Shown: positions 11,456 to 22,296 of the stretch, piece by piece
Layout of the letters: every line of letters begins with the position of its first letter
Position numbering within the stretch: position 1 is the stretch's first letter
Origin: Absidia repens
Taxonomy: Eukaryota > Mucoromycota > Mucoromycetes > Mucorales > Cunninghamellaceae
NCBI GenBank assembly: GCA_002105175.1
Contig: MCGE01000034.1
Location: 314,001-378,000 of the forward strand
Reading direction: 5' to 3'
Length of the DNA: 64,000 nucleotides
Position numbers and translations under genes: made by a program
Notes under the pieces: generated by a model
The model's database searches: none
Told to the model about the DNA's origin: nothing
The model's input: the letters and a program-made list of their open reading frames with translations, nothing else

Positions 11456-12378
11456 CGATTATAAGGCACTGCCTATTGTTTTTCGGTCCATCCCTTTTTT
11501 ATTCACCCCCTCTACTGCCCCACTCAGCATCCGAAAATTTCAACAATGCTGATTGATACTCAACAACCATACTTCCACCGGAATTTTTGCAACTTGGTCT
11601 GGAAACAATAACAGCAATAGCACTACTGTCATGCATGAAGAAGATGAAGGATGTGTTTTACAGGACGTCGTAGTGGAATGCGGATTGTCAAGGTGTATTG
11701 ATGGCTCTTCTGCAAAATACGTGAACGATCAAGAAACGCATGCTTTGCCTCACCCGTCCTGATATCAAAGATACCCATGTCATTCACTCCCTTCTCGTCT
11801 CTTCGAGGAGGAAAACAACAAGGCTGCCGATTATGTCTCGAAGTCTTCTGCTGGTGTCACTGGAATTAATAGTTTAATATTATGTTTTTAGATCAGGTTA
11901 TTTTATTACAGTATGATGAAGTTGAATAAAAAACCACTATTGTCGATTAGTTTTTTATGCATTGTTGTACCTTTGAAATAAAATTAGACTTAGGATGAAG
12001 TAATGTGAAACTCTTGAATGATTCTTTATTTCTATTCAAATGTATTGTCTTATTTATACTAGTGTGTTAATACAGTATGTGTGTATGTCAAAATAGGGGA
12101 AAGATGAATATTTTAAAGGAATTTGTGTGAAGGGTAATTCGGAGTCTGAACTACATATTGTGGAATGGTCGCAAGTGCATGAACTAGGATATAGGACTAA
12201 TTGTATAGATAAATATATACATATAAAACAATGGATAGGTAGATAGATGATAAATGGATGTATGTGCTGGTATACAACATGCAGGCCTTTTTTCGATAAA
12301 AGAGATTGACGGGATAACCGGGCGGGAATTCCGGCGCTATAGCATTAAATATAAGGGGTCAATTTTTTTTTCATAGAA
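11456..12378. other. Spacer upstream of tRNA-Val
   Basis: No supportable gene. A 60-70 codon frame at about 11560-11762 has no recognisable start context or motif. AATAAA-like sites occur at about 11927 and 11980. The rest is AT-rich. Confidence 0.45.
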
Positions 12379-12452
12379 GTCTTCGTGGTGTAGTTGGTTA
12401 TCACGTCTGTCTAACACACAGACGGTCTGCGGTTCGAATCCGCACGAAGACA
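12379..12452 (+). tRNA. tRNA-Val (anticodon AAC)
   Basis: The cloverleaf can be read directly. The acceptor stem GTCTTCG (12379-12385) pairs fully with CGAAGAC (12445-12451), and the discriminator is A at 12452. The D-arm contains GTAGTTGGTTATCAC. The anticodon stem TCTGT/ACAGA encloses the loop CTAACAC, giving anticodon AAC. The T-arm TGCGG-TTCGAAT-CCGCA is perfect. There is no intron and no encoded CCA. A TTTTGC...TTTTT stretch downstream would serve as a Pol III terminator. It reads GUU valine codons, with A34 presumably modified to inosine. Confidence 0.95.
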
Positions 12453-12964
12453 TTCTCTTTTGCTGTTTTTCACGAAACAGCGGAGTCGGAGTCGTTGAGG
12501 TTTGCATCAATTTCCCTTTTATAGACATTTGATTCATAGAGAAAAGAGCCACAAATGTCCATATCCTGTTGTTTTTTTTTTTTCTGATATATTATTGCAA
12601 GGGGCGTTGGAGATTATTTTAAGACACTGAAGTTCATTTTCATATGAGATACATTACCATGAATATTACCTGAACTGTGACAAATGTTCCTCATGATAAC
12701 AGAAAAAAAAATCTTCTACAAATCGTATACATCATATATTATCACAATAGTACGGTAGCTACAAATAATAGCGAAGATGAGTGATATAAGAAAGAATGTT
12801 GCAGTTCAGAAAAAAGGTTAAAGGAAAAAACTGTGCCTCATGAAATATTCAAAAGAGGTTTATATATATATATATTTTTTTTTGTGTGGATATGTTTTTT
12901 TGTCATCGTAATGAAAAATGGTATCGGAAAAAATCAGGGACAGCTTAGCTGGAGGCCACCAGCA

Positions 12965-14070
12965 AACACATTTCAAATCCCGCGCCCGCTGAATTTTTTA
13001 TTTTTCGCTCTTTTCCGTTTCTCTTCCTTTTTCATTCTTCTTTTTTTCTTTGCCATTCAACTTCTATGGGGTTATTTTGGACTTAGATTAATATCAGGAC
13101 TAGCTTAGAAGGGGTTTCAGCTCAGGGATCACAACATGCATGGGGAAAACCTTTTATTTTGGATTCAGGATCTGGAACCATCGTTAGTTGGCTTTTTGGA
13201 GTCTTCAATAACTTAGTTTAGTGTTAGTTTGTCCATAGGTGGAATCTATATTGAATAAAATATGTCTCTTTTTACTTCCTTCAATGAAAAATGAGCCAGT
13301 TGTCTCTTTCATGTTTTGTACAAGGAGCCCTTTTTTACTGCATCCTCTTCTGTTGATTGGTGTTAGATGTTGGTGCTTAAATAAAACATACCATTTCAGT
13401 CTTCCTCAAATCATGTATAATATATTAGTTCCCCTTTTTATAATTTTTCCTATGATTCAGTGTTGACCATTCTTCAAGTCTTACATTAGTCTCCCCTCTC
13501 ATAGATCCTTCCATGAAACCCTTTTCTTGCAATGACTCTCACCCTCTCCCTTAGGTAGTATTTATTATATTCTGTCAAATAAAATATAATTAAATAAATA
13601 ATGTCGCTATTGTAGCGGGTTAGTCAGTGTGCTACCAAATACCAGCTCTCTAATTCATACACTATGACTGCTACTGCACCTCGCCGTTCCCAAGGAACTG
13701 TTTGGCAATCTTTGCTCACTTACGATTAAAAATAGCCACATTCCTGCTAGATTAGTCATGTAAATAACTCTAGGCCATGATGTGTGTGTGTGTGGTCGTC
13801 GCTATAGAGCATAACGTCCCAGTTCTAGCTTATCTTTGATTACTTATCACCTTTCCTCCTAGACATAACGGCTGAATATCAGTTCTAAATTCACTTGCAA
13901 TAATATAAACCATGGCCCTATTCTCGTTCTATTCTTCATATTAATCAACGTAGACCGGGTCCCCAGCGCACCCTCTGCTAGACTGGACATACTGTTTATA
14001 TCCAGCTCGTCATTTTTTATTTATTTATTTATTTGGTTTATTGCATGTGGTATAATAAATCCCCAAACTG
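12965..14070 (+). repeat. Dispersed ~1.1-kb repeat, copy A
   Basis: Non-coding element shared with copies at 29, 46.6, 55.4 and 60.6 kb. Order of conserved blocks: a CCCGCGCCCGCTG GC-rich patch, a T/C-rich stretch, CATTCAACTTCTATGGGG, a TTAGATTA-x-x-TCAGGACTAG box, TTTCAGCTCAGGGAT, an ATGCATGGGGAAA box near 13136, TTAGTTGGCTTTTTGGAGTC, TTGAATAAAATATGTCTC (first poly(A)-like signal, about 13252), a second AATAAAAT near 13579, then a GCTACCAAATACC box and a TATATCCAGCTCGTCATT end block. No long ORF. Divergence between copies suggests an old or fast-decaying family. It could be a solo LTR, another non-autonomous element or a repeated non-coding transcription unit. Confidence 0.8.
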
Positions 14071-14305
14071 ACGGCAGTTGAATCTACTGGATTTGTACAC
14101 CAAGTATTGTACATTAAAAATAGGTTTGGCGCAGTTGCTTAGTTTTGCAAGCTAAGCTAGTGACAGTGTGCTACCTCCCCATCTAGGAGACATATCGGAA
14201 TTTGATTTACCCGCAAGTTTTTTCGGAGAATCATGAGCAATTTTCGATTTCGATTTCGACTTTTTTTATTTTTTCTCTTTTCTACTTCATACCTATCAAA
14301 TAGCC

Positions 14306-15925
14306 ATGCCAGAATATGAAGACCAGCCCTCTTACAGGGTACTGAGTATCCAATCGCACATGGTAAGAACAATTGCTTGTGTTATGACTATAAATTACTA
14401 ACTGAACTTTTTGTTCTTAGGTCTCTGGATATTGTGGTAAACGGGGACTGACAGCAACCGGCGTGACAATTTTGTCAATTTACCTCTCTTCACTTCACTG
14501 ACTGATATATGCTATCTTTTTTTTTTTTTTTTTTTTTTTTTGTTTTTTTTTTCTGTCTCCTTCAGGAAACAAGGCAGCAACTTTTCCTCTACAAACCCTC
14601 GGATTTGATGTCGATATTCTGAATACAGTGCAATTTTCAAACCATACAGGTAATGAAGAGATAAGCATATCAAATGACACCGATATTTATGGTCGAACAA
14701 TAAACGTTAACCGCCTTTCTTTTGTTTAGGTTATTCTTCTTGGACAGGTGGTCGCCTTAGCTCTTCCGATGTTCAACAGCTCTTTGATGGCATGGAAACC
14801 AACGGTTTGATGGACCATTATACCCATGTGTTGACAGGTATTGTATTGTCCAACATTGATTTTTTTTTTTTCTCTCTCTCTCTATGTTTTGTGTAAAAAT
14901 GACTCAAGACTCACTCACCTCACTCTATATTTTGTATAATAGGCTACATTGGAAACTTTGATATTTTACGAACGATCGAAGACAAGGTCAAGCAACTCAA
15001 AACCAAAAGCCCAAAGTTGATTTATGGTAAGGAGAGCTGGTAGTTGACATTATAGACCTTCCCCCCAAAAAAAGCGGCAATTTTAATATATATTCTATAT
15101 TACAGTATGTGATCCGGTGATGGGAGATGGTGGTCGTTTATATGTTGCGCCCGAAATTGTGCCTTTGTATCGTGACATCTTATCAGTGGCGGATGTGATC
15201 ACTCCAAATCAGTTTGAAGCAGAGTAAGTTTATAAGAAAAAGGGCGATTCTTTTGGTTGGGAATGGTGTGTGTGTGTGTGTGTGTGTGTGATGCGAGCAA
15301 GTGATTGGTTTTATTCACTTTTTTCTTTTTCTTTCTTTATTTCAGGGTTTTAGCTGACATGAAAATCACTAGTGTCAAATCGGCAAAGCAAGTCATCCAA
15401 AGAATTCATGACTTTGGCGTGGACAGAATTGTGATCACATCTTTAGCTTTACCTAGTCAAGATATACCGGCATCTATCATTTTATCACCTGGGAACGACC
15501 CTCTGGCGAAAAAGAATGGAACCGCCGCTCATGATGCCGATGCTCAGTCTGAACAACCACTTTACTGTTTGACAAGTCAACGTCTCCCTGACGGTACACT
15601 ACAACAACACTTGATCTCATTCCCCACATACGAAGGCTATTTCACTGGAACGGGCGACTTGTTCTCGGCGTTGACGGTGGCTAGATTACAGGATTACCCA
15701 CATTCATTGGCTCATGCGATCTTCAAAGTCGTCTCTTCGGTGAATGCAGTAACACGCTTGACTTGGGAACATCAACGTAGATTACAAGGAAATGGGCCAC
15801 TGGTGACAAGCAAACCGGATGACGCCAACCTTGTGCGTGCGTGCGAATTACAAGTAATCAAGGGCAAGAAGTATATCGAACATCCAGATATGATTGGACA
15901 TGATGTTTTGATGGTAGAATTGTAG
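14306..15925 (+). CDS. Pyridoxal kinase (Bud16/PdxK family)
   Basis: Seven exons: 14306..14362, 14421..14436, 14566..14649, 14730..14837, 14943..15026, 15106..15223, 15346..15925; phases close to 348 aa. It phosphorylates pyridoxal, pyridoxine and pyridoxamine with ATP in the cytosolic vitamin B6 salvage route. Signatures: [19 protein letters not shown] at the N-terminus, then [41 protein letters not shown] and [10 protein letters not shown]. Near the C-terminus is the [11 protein letters not shown] ribokinase-fold motif with the catalytic Asp of GTGD. The second exon is only 16 nt and codes for VSGYC plus one base of the next codon. Length is typical for fungal members. It is convergent with the BICRA-like gene. 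Confidence 0.95.
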
Positions 15926-16673
15926 TTTTAGTATTAGATTTGTAGTTTTAGGTAGTATAGAATCTTTTTAAAAATATATTTTTTTATCTTGTCAATATAT
16001 CAAATATTTATATATACATATTACGTCTACATTTTTGTCTTTATAGTATTTATTATGTGCGAGTAGTCTTGGGCATGTTCAGGGAATAATCACAATGAAA
16101 AAAAAAGGACATAATATATCAGCAAAATAAAAATGAATACTGTGCAACTATGGCTCAATGCAAATTAAAAGAGTATTCAATCATCACAAAAACTATTGGG
16201 TGCACTTATATAATTTTACTTTTTTATTTTTATTTTGGAACAAAATATATTTCTGGGGTGTATAATTTGGGTGGGAGATGCAAACTTTTATATTTGTGGA
16301 AGACTAACTCATGACTTGATAGACATACTATGATTATCATTAGTAATATTGAACATCCAAAAACGAACAAACAAATTAAAAGGTACGATCATCATTGTTC
16401 CTCAATATCACAGCAATAAAAAACAACTGATCAACCGCAAAACAAATCAAGATATCTGATCATCATCATCATCACTTTTAACAATGTATAGAACCCTACA
16501 GCAGCCTCACAAATACGCACGTCAAGACAAAACATGAATAATTGTATAAATATTTTTTATTTGAAGAGATGAATAGGGAAGAAGGGAGAGAGGAGGAGGA
16601 GAAGGATGAGATTATAATACATGAGGGAAGAAACTAAAGATGAGGTAGATCTATCTAAAAAAAAACCAGAAAA
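15926..16673. other. Convergent 3' spacer
   Basis: AT-rich spacer between the pyridoxal kinase stop and the BICRA-like stop. No ORF or structure stands out. It carries several AATAAA-like sequences on both strands, as expected for two facing 3' UTRs. Confidence 0.5.
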
Positions 16674-18324
16674 CTAGGAGGATCGTTTCAGGAATTCGGC
16701 CACCTTGTCATGATTGAGATTTCGCAAAAACTGTTGTCGAAGATCCGGCGTCAATTTTTGGTACTGTTCCGCGAATTCTTTGTTTTGCATCAACGCATGC
16801 AGTGTTTGAGCATATTTGACGTCTATAGAACAGGGTATGTAAGTAACTATGCGTTGTTCATTTTCACTAGATCCCTTCTGTGTCTATATCTTTCTTCACT
16901 CACCTAATGGCTGGTCAGATTGTGGTAACTGTAGAGGCTGATCGGAAGGCATTGACTGTTGCTGTTGCTGTTGTTGTTGCTGTTGTTGATACTGATATTG
17001 TTGTTGATATTGTTGCTGTTGTTGAAGTAATTGTTGTTGTTGCTGTAACTGCTGCTGCTGCTGCTGCTGTTGCTGCTCTTGTAATGCGCGTGCCTTTTCT
17101 GCTTCCGCCTGTATCCGTAATGCCTGTTGTTGTGCCCGTTGTTCTTCTCCAACCCGTGCTTGTTCTTCATTGATCCTTTGTCGCATGTCCATTGATACAA
17201 GTCGTTCCAATAAAATCTGATGTTCCGTACTGTTTCTTTCCTAAAGGTCAGTATTAAAAAAAAAAAAAAAAAAGGAGGAACAAACAAGTCAGTGACCCAA
17301 GTTTGGTTGCCCCAGGGAGGGGTTTCATTCACTTACTTCAAGTTTCTTGTTGATCAACTTTCCATGTTTTTCAAAGACTTCTTTTTGACACTTGTATATA
17401 TCAAGCATGGTTTGATCTATAAAAAAATGAGTCACCAAGTCAGTTTATCGAGATTTTATCCGTGTGTGTATATAAGGTACTTTGTTTACCTTGACGTTCA
17501 ACGGGTACTTTATTGGCGTCCAGATCAGATGCTGGGTATTGGTATATGTGATAAGGAAGAAGTCGGTCCATGGCGTCTTCAATCGATCGAAAAGGTGTAA
17601 GATAATCAGGTCGTGATACTTTTTCGTGATCCTTCGCGAGCGCTTCCATGTATCGTTTTTTGACTTCTATATGTTGTTCATCTACGTCGCTACTTCGTTT
17701 CATACCAGTGCCGCCATCCAATGTCAATAATCGTATCATGGGATCGTTTGCAGTGTTGAGATTTGATGCGGCTGCCATAGCTGGTCCGTTGTTACTAGTG
17801 GCGATGGCGCTAGCAGTGGCAGCAGGCGTGTGTAAAGAAGATAACTGAATATGCTGTTGATTTTGCAGCAGCATCTGGTTCTGTTGCTGCTGTTGTTGCT
17901 GCTGTTGTTGCTGCTGCTGCTGTTGTATCTGTTGGTTCTGTATGGCGGCGACTGTAATATCAGGTCCATTAGTTTGTGAAGCTGGTGTAATGAGAGTGGA
18001 TGAGTTAACCAAGGTCTGAGGAGAAAGCGCCGATAGAGGTAATGATGCTATTGGTGATTGAGTGCCAGAAGCTGTATGAATTGTTCCATTGGCAGCAGCA
18101 TCTTGCAAAGACTGCTGTAAAGCCAAGATCTGCTGGGGTGTCAAAGGTTGTTGGCGTTGTTGTAAAGTTGCTTGGATTTGCTGTTGAATTGCTGCCTGAA
18201 TTTGTTGTTGTTGTTGCTGCTGTTTCTTTTTTGAGTATTTTCCAGTCTTGACATATTTCCTGGTTGATTTATTTTCAGAATAATTGGATGATTGAGAAGG
18301 TGGAGGTGAAGGATCAGGTTGCAT
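16674..18324 (-). CDS. BICRA/GLTSCR1-domain protein, probable SWI/SNF subunit
   Basis: Four exons: 18324..17490, 17416..17337, 17240..16904, 16822..16674; phases close to 466 aa. The centre (residues about 235-305) carries the GLTSCR1 domain: RPDYLTPFRSIEDAMDRLLP, then YHIYQYP and DQTMLDIYKCQKEVFEKHGK. In animals this domain defines BICRA/BICRAL, which nucleate the non-canonical BAF complex with BRD9; fungal homologues are thought to be in SWI/SNF-type remodellers. Polyglutamine runs flank the domain (CTG/TTG repeats at about 17880-17925, 18195-18225 and 16960-17080). A charged coiled-coil-like segment (residues about 306-335) precedes the last Q-rich part, and a short helical tail (LTPDLRQQFLRNL) ends the protein. 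It is divergent from the LCL3-like gene. Confidence 0.82.
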
Positions 18325-18543
18325 CGTCTGAAAAAAAATGAAAAAAAAAATTAAGCAAGTGGGGAAGTGAGAAAATTAAAAAAGAGACAAGAAGCGGGCG
18401 GTGTAAAGACATTTTTTTTTTTTTTTTTTTTTGTGAAATTGCTCGTGACTTTTTTGGAGGCGGGAATCAAAAAATGTCAGGTCTCGCTTTTTTGCCGTCT
18501 TTCCCCTCTTTTTCTCTCTTTAGTTTCTTTTTTTTTTCTTTAA
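18325..18543. promoter_or_regulatory. Compact bidirectional promoter, BICRA-like / LCL3-like
   Basis: The 219 bp between divergent start codons hold a T21 tract (18412-18432) and pyrimidine-rich DNA running up to the LCL3-like ATG. No clear TATA box. The arrangement parallels the FET/mL41 and DHFR intervals. Confidence 0.55.
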
Positions 18544-19689
18544 ATGTCCAAATCCCACAATACTATATATTTACAGCAACACGTCCAAACGCCAACTTAT
18601 TTATCTAGTCTATTATACCCATTCCTTTCTAAAGTACATTGTGACAAGAAACGGACTTCAAATGATGATGATCTTGACTGGGCCGATTCTTTGGTGCAAT
18701 CTATATGGCGACCTGTGATGCTTGGCCTATGTGTTGGTGCCCCTACTGCTTATATTATTTATCGTTTTGTAGTTGGAAAAAGATTCCCCACAGCTGGACA
18801 TATTCCCCCAGAGGCATTTTCAAAACGAACCGTGATACGCGGAAAAGTCACTTCTGTTGGTGATAGCGACAATTTTCGGATATACCATACGCCAGGACTT
18901 GGATGGGGTTGGCTCCGCAATGTACCAACAATTCGAAAGGGTAAGGATGATATGATTATGGTTACTGTATATTTATTAACACTTTATGTATATTGATAGA
19001 ATTGAAAGATCAAACCATTCCTATTCGTATTGCCGGTGTGGATGCGCCTGAGGTAAGTATATTAGAATAATCAAAAACTCAAATCAATCCAACCTTATAT
19101 ATATATGTATATATTTTGGGTGGCGGTGTATATGAATTAGGGTGCTCACTTTGGAATGCCTTCTCAACCATACTATGCTGAATCAAAAGCACATTTGACC
19201 TCCATGGTTCTTGGCCGATATGTCAAGGTGGAGCTTCTGTCCCGGGATCAATACAGTCGCATTGTTGGCATGGCATATATACGAAGACCCCCATTTTACC
19301 GTAAAAAAAATGTGTCTGAAGAAATGCTGAAATATGGATGTGCAAGTATCTATGTGGCTAAAGGCGCGCAGTATGCTGGTCAACTCAAGAGGCTGGAAAA
19401 AGCGGAATCTAGGGCAAAGTAAGAAAATAACGGGGGGGGGGGTGGGTGGGTGGTGGTGGTGACAGGCAAAAATGGACTTATAGTAAATGACTTGATGAAA
19501 TTATTGACCACAATTAATAACAGATTATTGAAGAAAGGCATATGGGGACTCAAGAATTATGTATCGCCCGGCGATCATAAAGCAAGGTAAATTAAAATAG
19601 TAAGAGGAGAAAGGCGAAATTTTATTGTAGACAGACACTCACGATATATTTTATCACATAGCTACTTACGTGGTGAAGGTGGAAAATAG
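18544..19689 (+). CDS. LCL3: LCL3-like membrane-anchored thermonuclease (SNase family)
   Basis: Five exons: 18544..18940, 19000..19052, 19141..19418, 19524..19586, 19662..19689; phases close to 272 aa. An N-terminal hydrophobic segment (residues about 58-76, PVMLGLCVGAPTAYIIYRFV) anchors the protein. The staphylococcal-nuclease fold follows: RGKVTSVGDSDNFRIYHTPG, IPIRIAGVDAPE with the catalytic-site Asp and Glu, SRDQYSRIVGMAYI (the D-x-YGR motif has Ser for Gly) and KGIWGLKNY. This is the pattern of yeast Lcl3, a mitochondrial-membrane putative Ca-dependent endonuclease. The protein ends in a short basic tail coded by a tiny fifth exon. Confidence 0.88.
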
Positions 19690-20173
19690 GTTAGATTAGA
19701 TTTAAATAGAAAATAGAATAGAAATCAGTTTGATAGATGGTATAAATAAACTTCTTTATTCTCTCTCAAACTTTTTGGTGTAATTTTTGGTATTGGAATT
19801 TTATGAACTTAGGGGGCGCTGTATGATCAATGCTGATACCTGATTGAACATCCGATCAGTCCTTGGTATCTTGTCTCACCCGGTAATGCCAAAAAAAAAA
19901 AAAACCAGCCCAACTCGGGAAAAACAAACAAGCTTTATTCAGCGTATGATATATACTCGTTATGACGTTTTTTTTTATGACCCGATTGAACAGCCAGGTG
20001 TGGATTAAATCCTCGGTCAAACAAACAAGTGATGTTTGGTAAGGAAAAAACAAAACGATTTCAGACAATTTCAGAAAGTCACCTACAAATAAATATAAAT
20101 ATTAATTTGTTATTCTTTTTGTTTGTTTGGATTGTTTACAAACATTTATTACAAACAATACAGTAGTACAACA
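19690..20173. other. Spacer between LCL3-like gene and GT2
   Basis: Contains the LCL3-like 3' UTR and the GT2 promoter. AT-rich with an A14 run near 19890. No gene seen. A 17-codon in-frame extension upstream of the GT2 start begins at 20123. Confidence 0.5.
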
Positions 20174-21412
20174 ATGTTATATCTAACAGCCGACTTTTTC
20201 CCAGTGTTTGTTCCCCTTGGTGTCATTGGCTTCTATCGCTACCTTATATTCCTCGTTAAACTATGCGGCTGGTTTGTTTATCGACCCATCCGACCTATTG
20301 CCAATCCCTTATATCAAGCCAAGAACGATGTGACAATTGTGGTACCCACCATTGACGCTGGCGAAGAATTCTGTGAAGCCGCTCGCTCATGGCTTGCCTG
20401 CAACCCCAAAGAAATCATCGTGGTGACCGAAGCCTGTATGATGGAACCCATGGTGGCACTGGCCAAATCCATTGATGCTGATCGGATCCGAGTGCTCTCT
20501 GTACCACGGGCAAGCAAACGAGTACAAATGGTGGAAGGCGTGATTCATACTAAGACGGACATTCTAGTATTTGCTGATGACGATGCTATTTGGCCACCAA
20601 CCATGCTGGAGTACATTTTGGCCTGCTTTGAAGACGAATCCGTCGGTGGAGTGGGAACATCGCAATCAGTCAAGTCACTGGGCCGGCATCAATCGATCTG
20701 GGAAATTTTGGCGGGATTTCGATTATCGGTGCGCAACATTGAAGTGGCAGCATCGACGCACATTGATGGTGGTGTTTGTTGTATCTCTGGTCGAACGGGC
20801 GCTTATCGTACTGTCATTCTCAAAGATCCGTCGTTCCAAGATTCGTTTATCAATGATTATTGGCGCGGCAAATATCAACTGAACTCTGGCGACGACAAAT
20901 TTTTGACCCGGTGGATGGTATCACATGGATGGACGACATATATGCAGGTGTGCAAGGAAGCCTTACTTTTATCTACCTTCAAGAACAATTGGCGGTTTTT
21001 AAAACAAGTGCTGCGTTGGACAAGAAATACATGGCGATCTGACTTCCGGTCCTTATTCATGGAACGGTGGATTTGGCACCAACACCCATTTGTAGCCTAC
21101 ACGATGATCGACAAGTGCCTCAATCCATTGTCTCTCCTCAGCGGACCTGTCTCTGTTATGGTATTGTGTAATTTGGACTATCATTTACCCAATTGGAATA
21201 TTGCCGCCTCTTATTTTGCTTGGCTGTTGATCACCCGTTGTGTCAAATTACTCCCTCACCTGGCAAAACGACCGCAAGATATTTGGGCTCTTCCCGCCTT
21301 TTTAATCTTCAATTTTTATTTCGCTGTCATGAAATTGTATGCTTTGGTCACTCTTCATCAAACTGGTTGGGGCACAAGAAAGGAAGCAGTAGTGGAGGAT
21401 CAGCATTATTAG
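20174..21412 (+). CDS. Cps1-type family 2 glycosyltransferase (hyaluronan synthase-like)
   Basis: Intronless, 412 aa from the ATG at 20174 (an upstream in-frame ATG at 20123 is less likely, since ACAACAATG is the better context). An N-terminal membrane helix (FVPLGVIGFYRYLIFLV) precedes the GT-A core: TIVVPTIDAGEEF, then FADDDAIWPP (DxD), GGVGTSQSV, SGDDKFLTRW and QVLRWTRN, a canonical QxxRW motif. Three or more C-terminal membrane segments follow. This is the family of Cryptococcus Cps1 and the filamentous-fungal GT2 required for hyphal growth on surfaces. The product polysaccharide is unknown. All catalytic motifs are intact. AATAAA lies at 21448-21453. It is one of few intronless genes in an intron-rich window. 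Confidence 0.85.
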   Translation: MLYLTADFFPVFVPLGVIGFYRYLIFLVKLCGWFVYRPIRPIANPLYQAKNDVTIVVPTIDAGEEFCEAARSWLACNPKEIIVVTEACMMEPMVALAKSIDADRIRVLSVPRASKRVQMVEGVIHTKTDILVFADDDAIWPPTMLEYILACFEDESVGGVGTSQSVKSLGRHQSIWEILAGFRLSVRNIEVAASTHIDGGVCCISGRTGAYRTVILKDPSFQDSFINDYWRGKYQLNSGDDKFLTRWMVSHGWTTYMQVCKEALLLSTFKNNWRFLKQVLRWTRNTWRSDFRSLFMERWIWHQHPFVAYTMIDKCLNPLSLLSGPVSVMVLCNLDYHLPNWNIAASYFAWLLITRCVKLLPHLAKRPQDIWALPAFLIFNFYFAVMKLYALVTLHQTGWGTRKEAVVEDQHY

Positions 21413-21705
21413 ATTAGATATCAACTTCCAAGCATCATGCTTGTATGAATAAAAATATATATATATATTTCTCGCCTTTGTTATTTTAGACTCCGTCTTT
21501 TATTTTTCAAGCTTCTCTTCCTTTTTTTATTTTTTACAAGAAACAGACTTAAAAAAGTAAGTGCTTTGTGATTGATTTGATAGAAAGAGGATGGGCATAA
21601 AGTTGGGGAAAAGGTTATATGATTGTACAGACATTGAAAACTAATGGATATTCCTTTGCTTTTCAATTTCATGGATAAGTGGATAATTTACGAAAACCAA
21701 TCAAG

Positions 21706-22296
21706 ATGCCCAGTGGCGAGGACGACAATAGGGACTCGAAACGACAAAAAGTTGAACGACCCTCGCAGAAATATACATTCCGGATAAAAAACTATCAGAA
21801 CACTTCATCACCGTGGAACGTCGGCAACAAAAAACAAAAGAAAAGGTCGCGTCCGCCGCCACCAGGCACCTTTAAGTTTGCGCCTTCAATCACGACACCT
21901 GACATGCAAAAAATGGTGGAAAGCCGGAAAAAAGCAGCCAAAGAACGAGTAATCAGTGGAGCGACATCCAAAGAGGAGGAACAAGTGAAAGAACTGGCAC
22001 CAGAGGAACGACACAACAAACGGACCGAATTGCAACTGGCAAGACTTGTTCACCTGGATGACAATGCCAAGCCCAATGAGCTGTTACGTAGCACCATCGA
22101 TTATATCCACCACCTCCAAGGCAAACGTGATTATTATAAAGAATTGACCCGCACCGCCAACGACAACTCCAACCGAATTATTCAGAGACTACAGAAACGA
22201 ACTCACCACTGTCAACAACGATACGAAGAACTACGCAGGATCAATGAATCGTGGACTGCCACCGTATCAAAAACAGACGACTACTCGCTTCCATGA
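21706..22296 (+). CDS. bHLH-like protein (putative transcription factor)
   Basis: Single exon, 196 aa from the ATG at 21706; the frame is also open upstream without a further ATG nearby. The first 100 residues are basic and proline-rich (KKQKKRSRPPPPGTFKF). Residues about 105-150 read EERHNKRTELQLARLVHLDD, then KPNELLRSTIDYIHHLQGK. This looks like a degenerate basic helix-loop-helix in which ELLRSTIDYIHHLQ fits helix 2 well. A coiled coil (residues about 150-185, RIIQRLQKRTHHCQQRYEELR) follows directly, as in bHLH-zip proteins. The basic region is weak, so DNA binding is uncertain. A dimerisation partner or another coiled-coil protein is the alternative. Confidence 0.6.
   Translation: MPSGEDDNRDSKRQKVERPSQKYTFRIKNYQNTSSPWNVGNKKQKKRSRPPPPGTFKFAPSITTPDMQKMVESRKKAAKERVISGATSKEEEQVKELAPEERHNKRTELQLARLVHLDDNAKPNELLRSTIDYIHHLQGKRDYYKELTRTANDNSNRIIQRLQKRTHHCQQRYEELRRINESWTATVSKTDDYSLP

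Noticed and set aside
11553..11762. A 60-70 codon frame downstream of the tentative small gene
   Set aside because: No ATG in good context, no splice support and no recognisable motif.
17860..17930. Regular CTG/TTG repeats that could look like a CRISPR or satellite array
   Set aside because: No spacers; the repeats encode polyglutamine in the BICRA-like protein.
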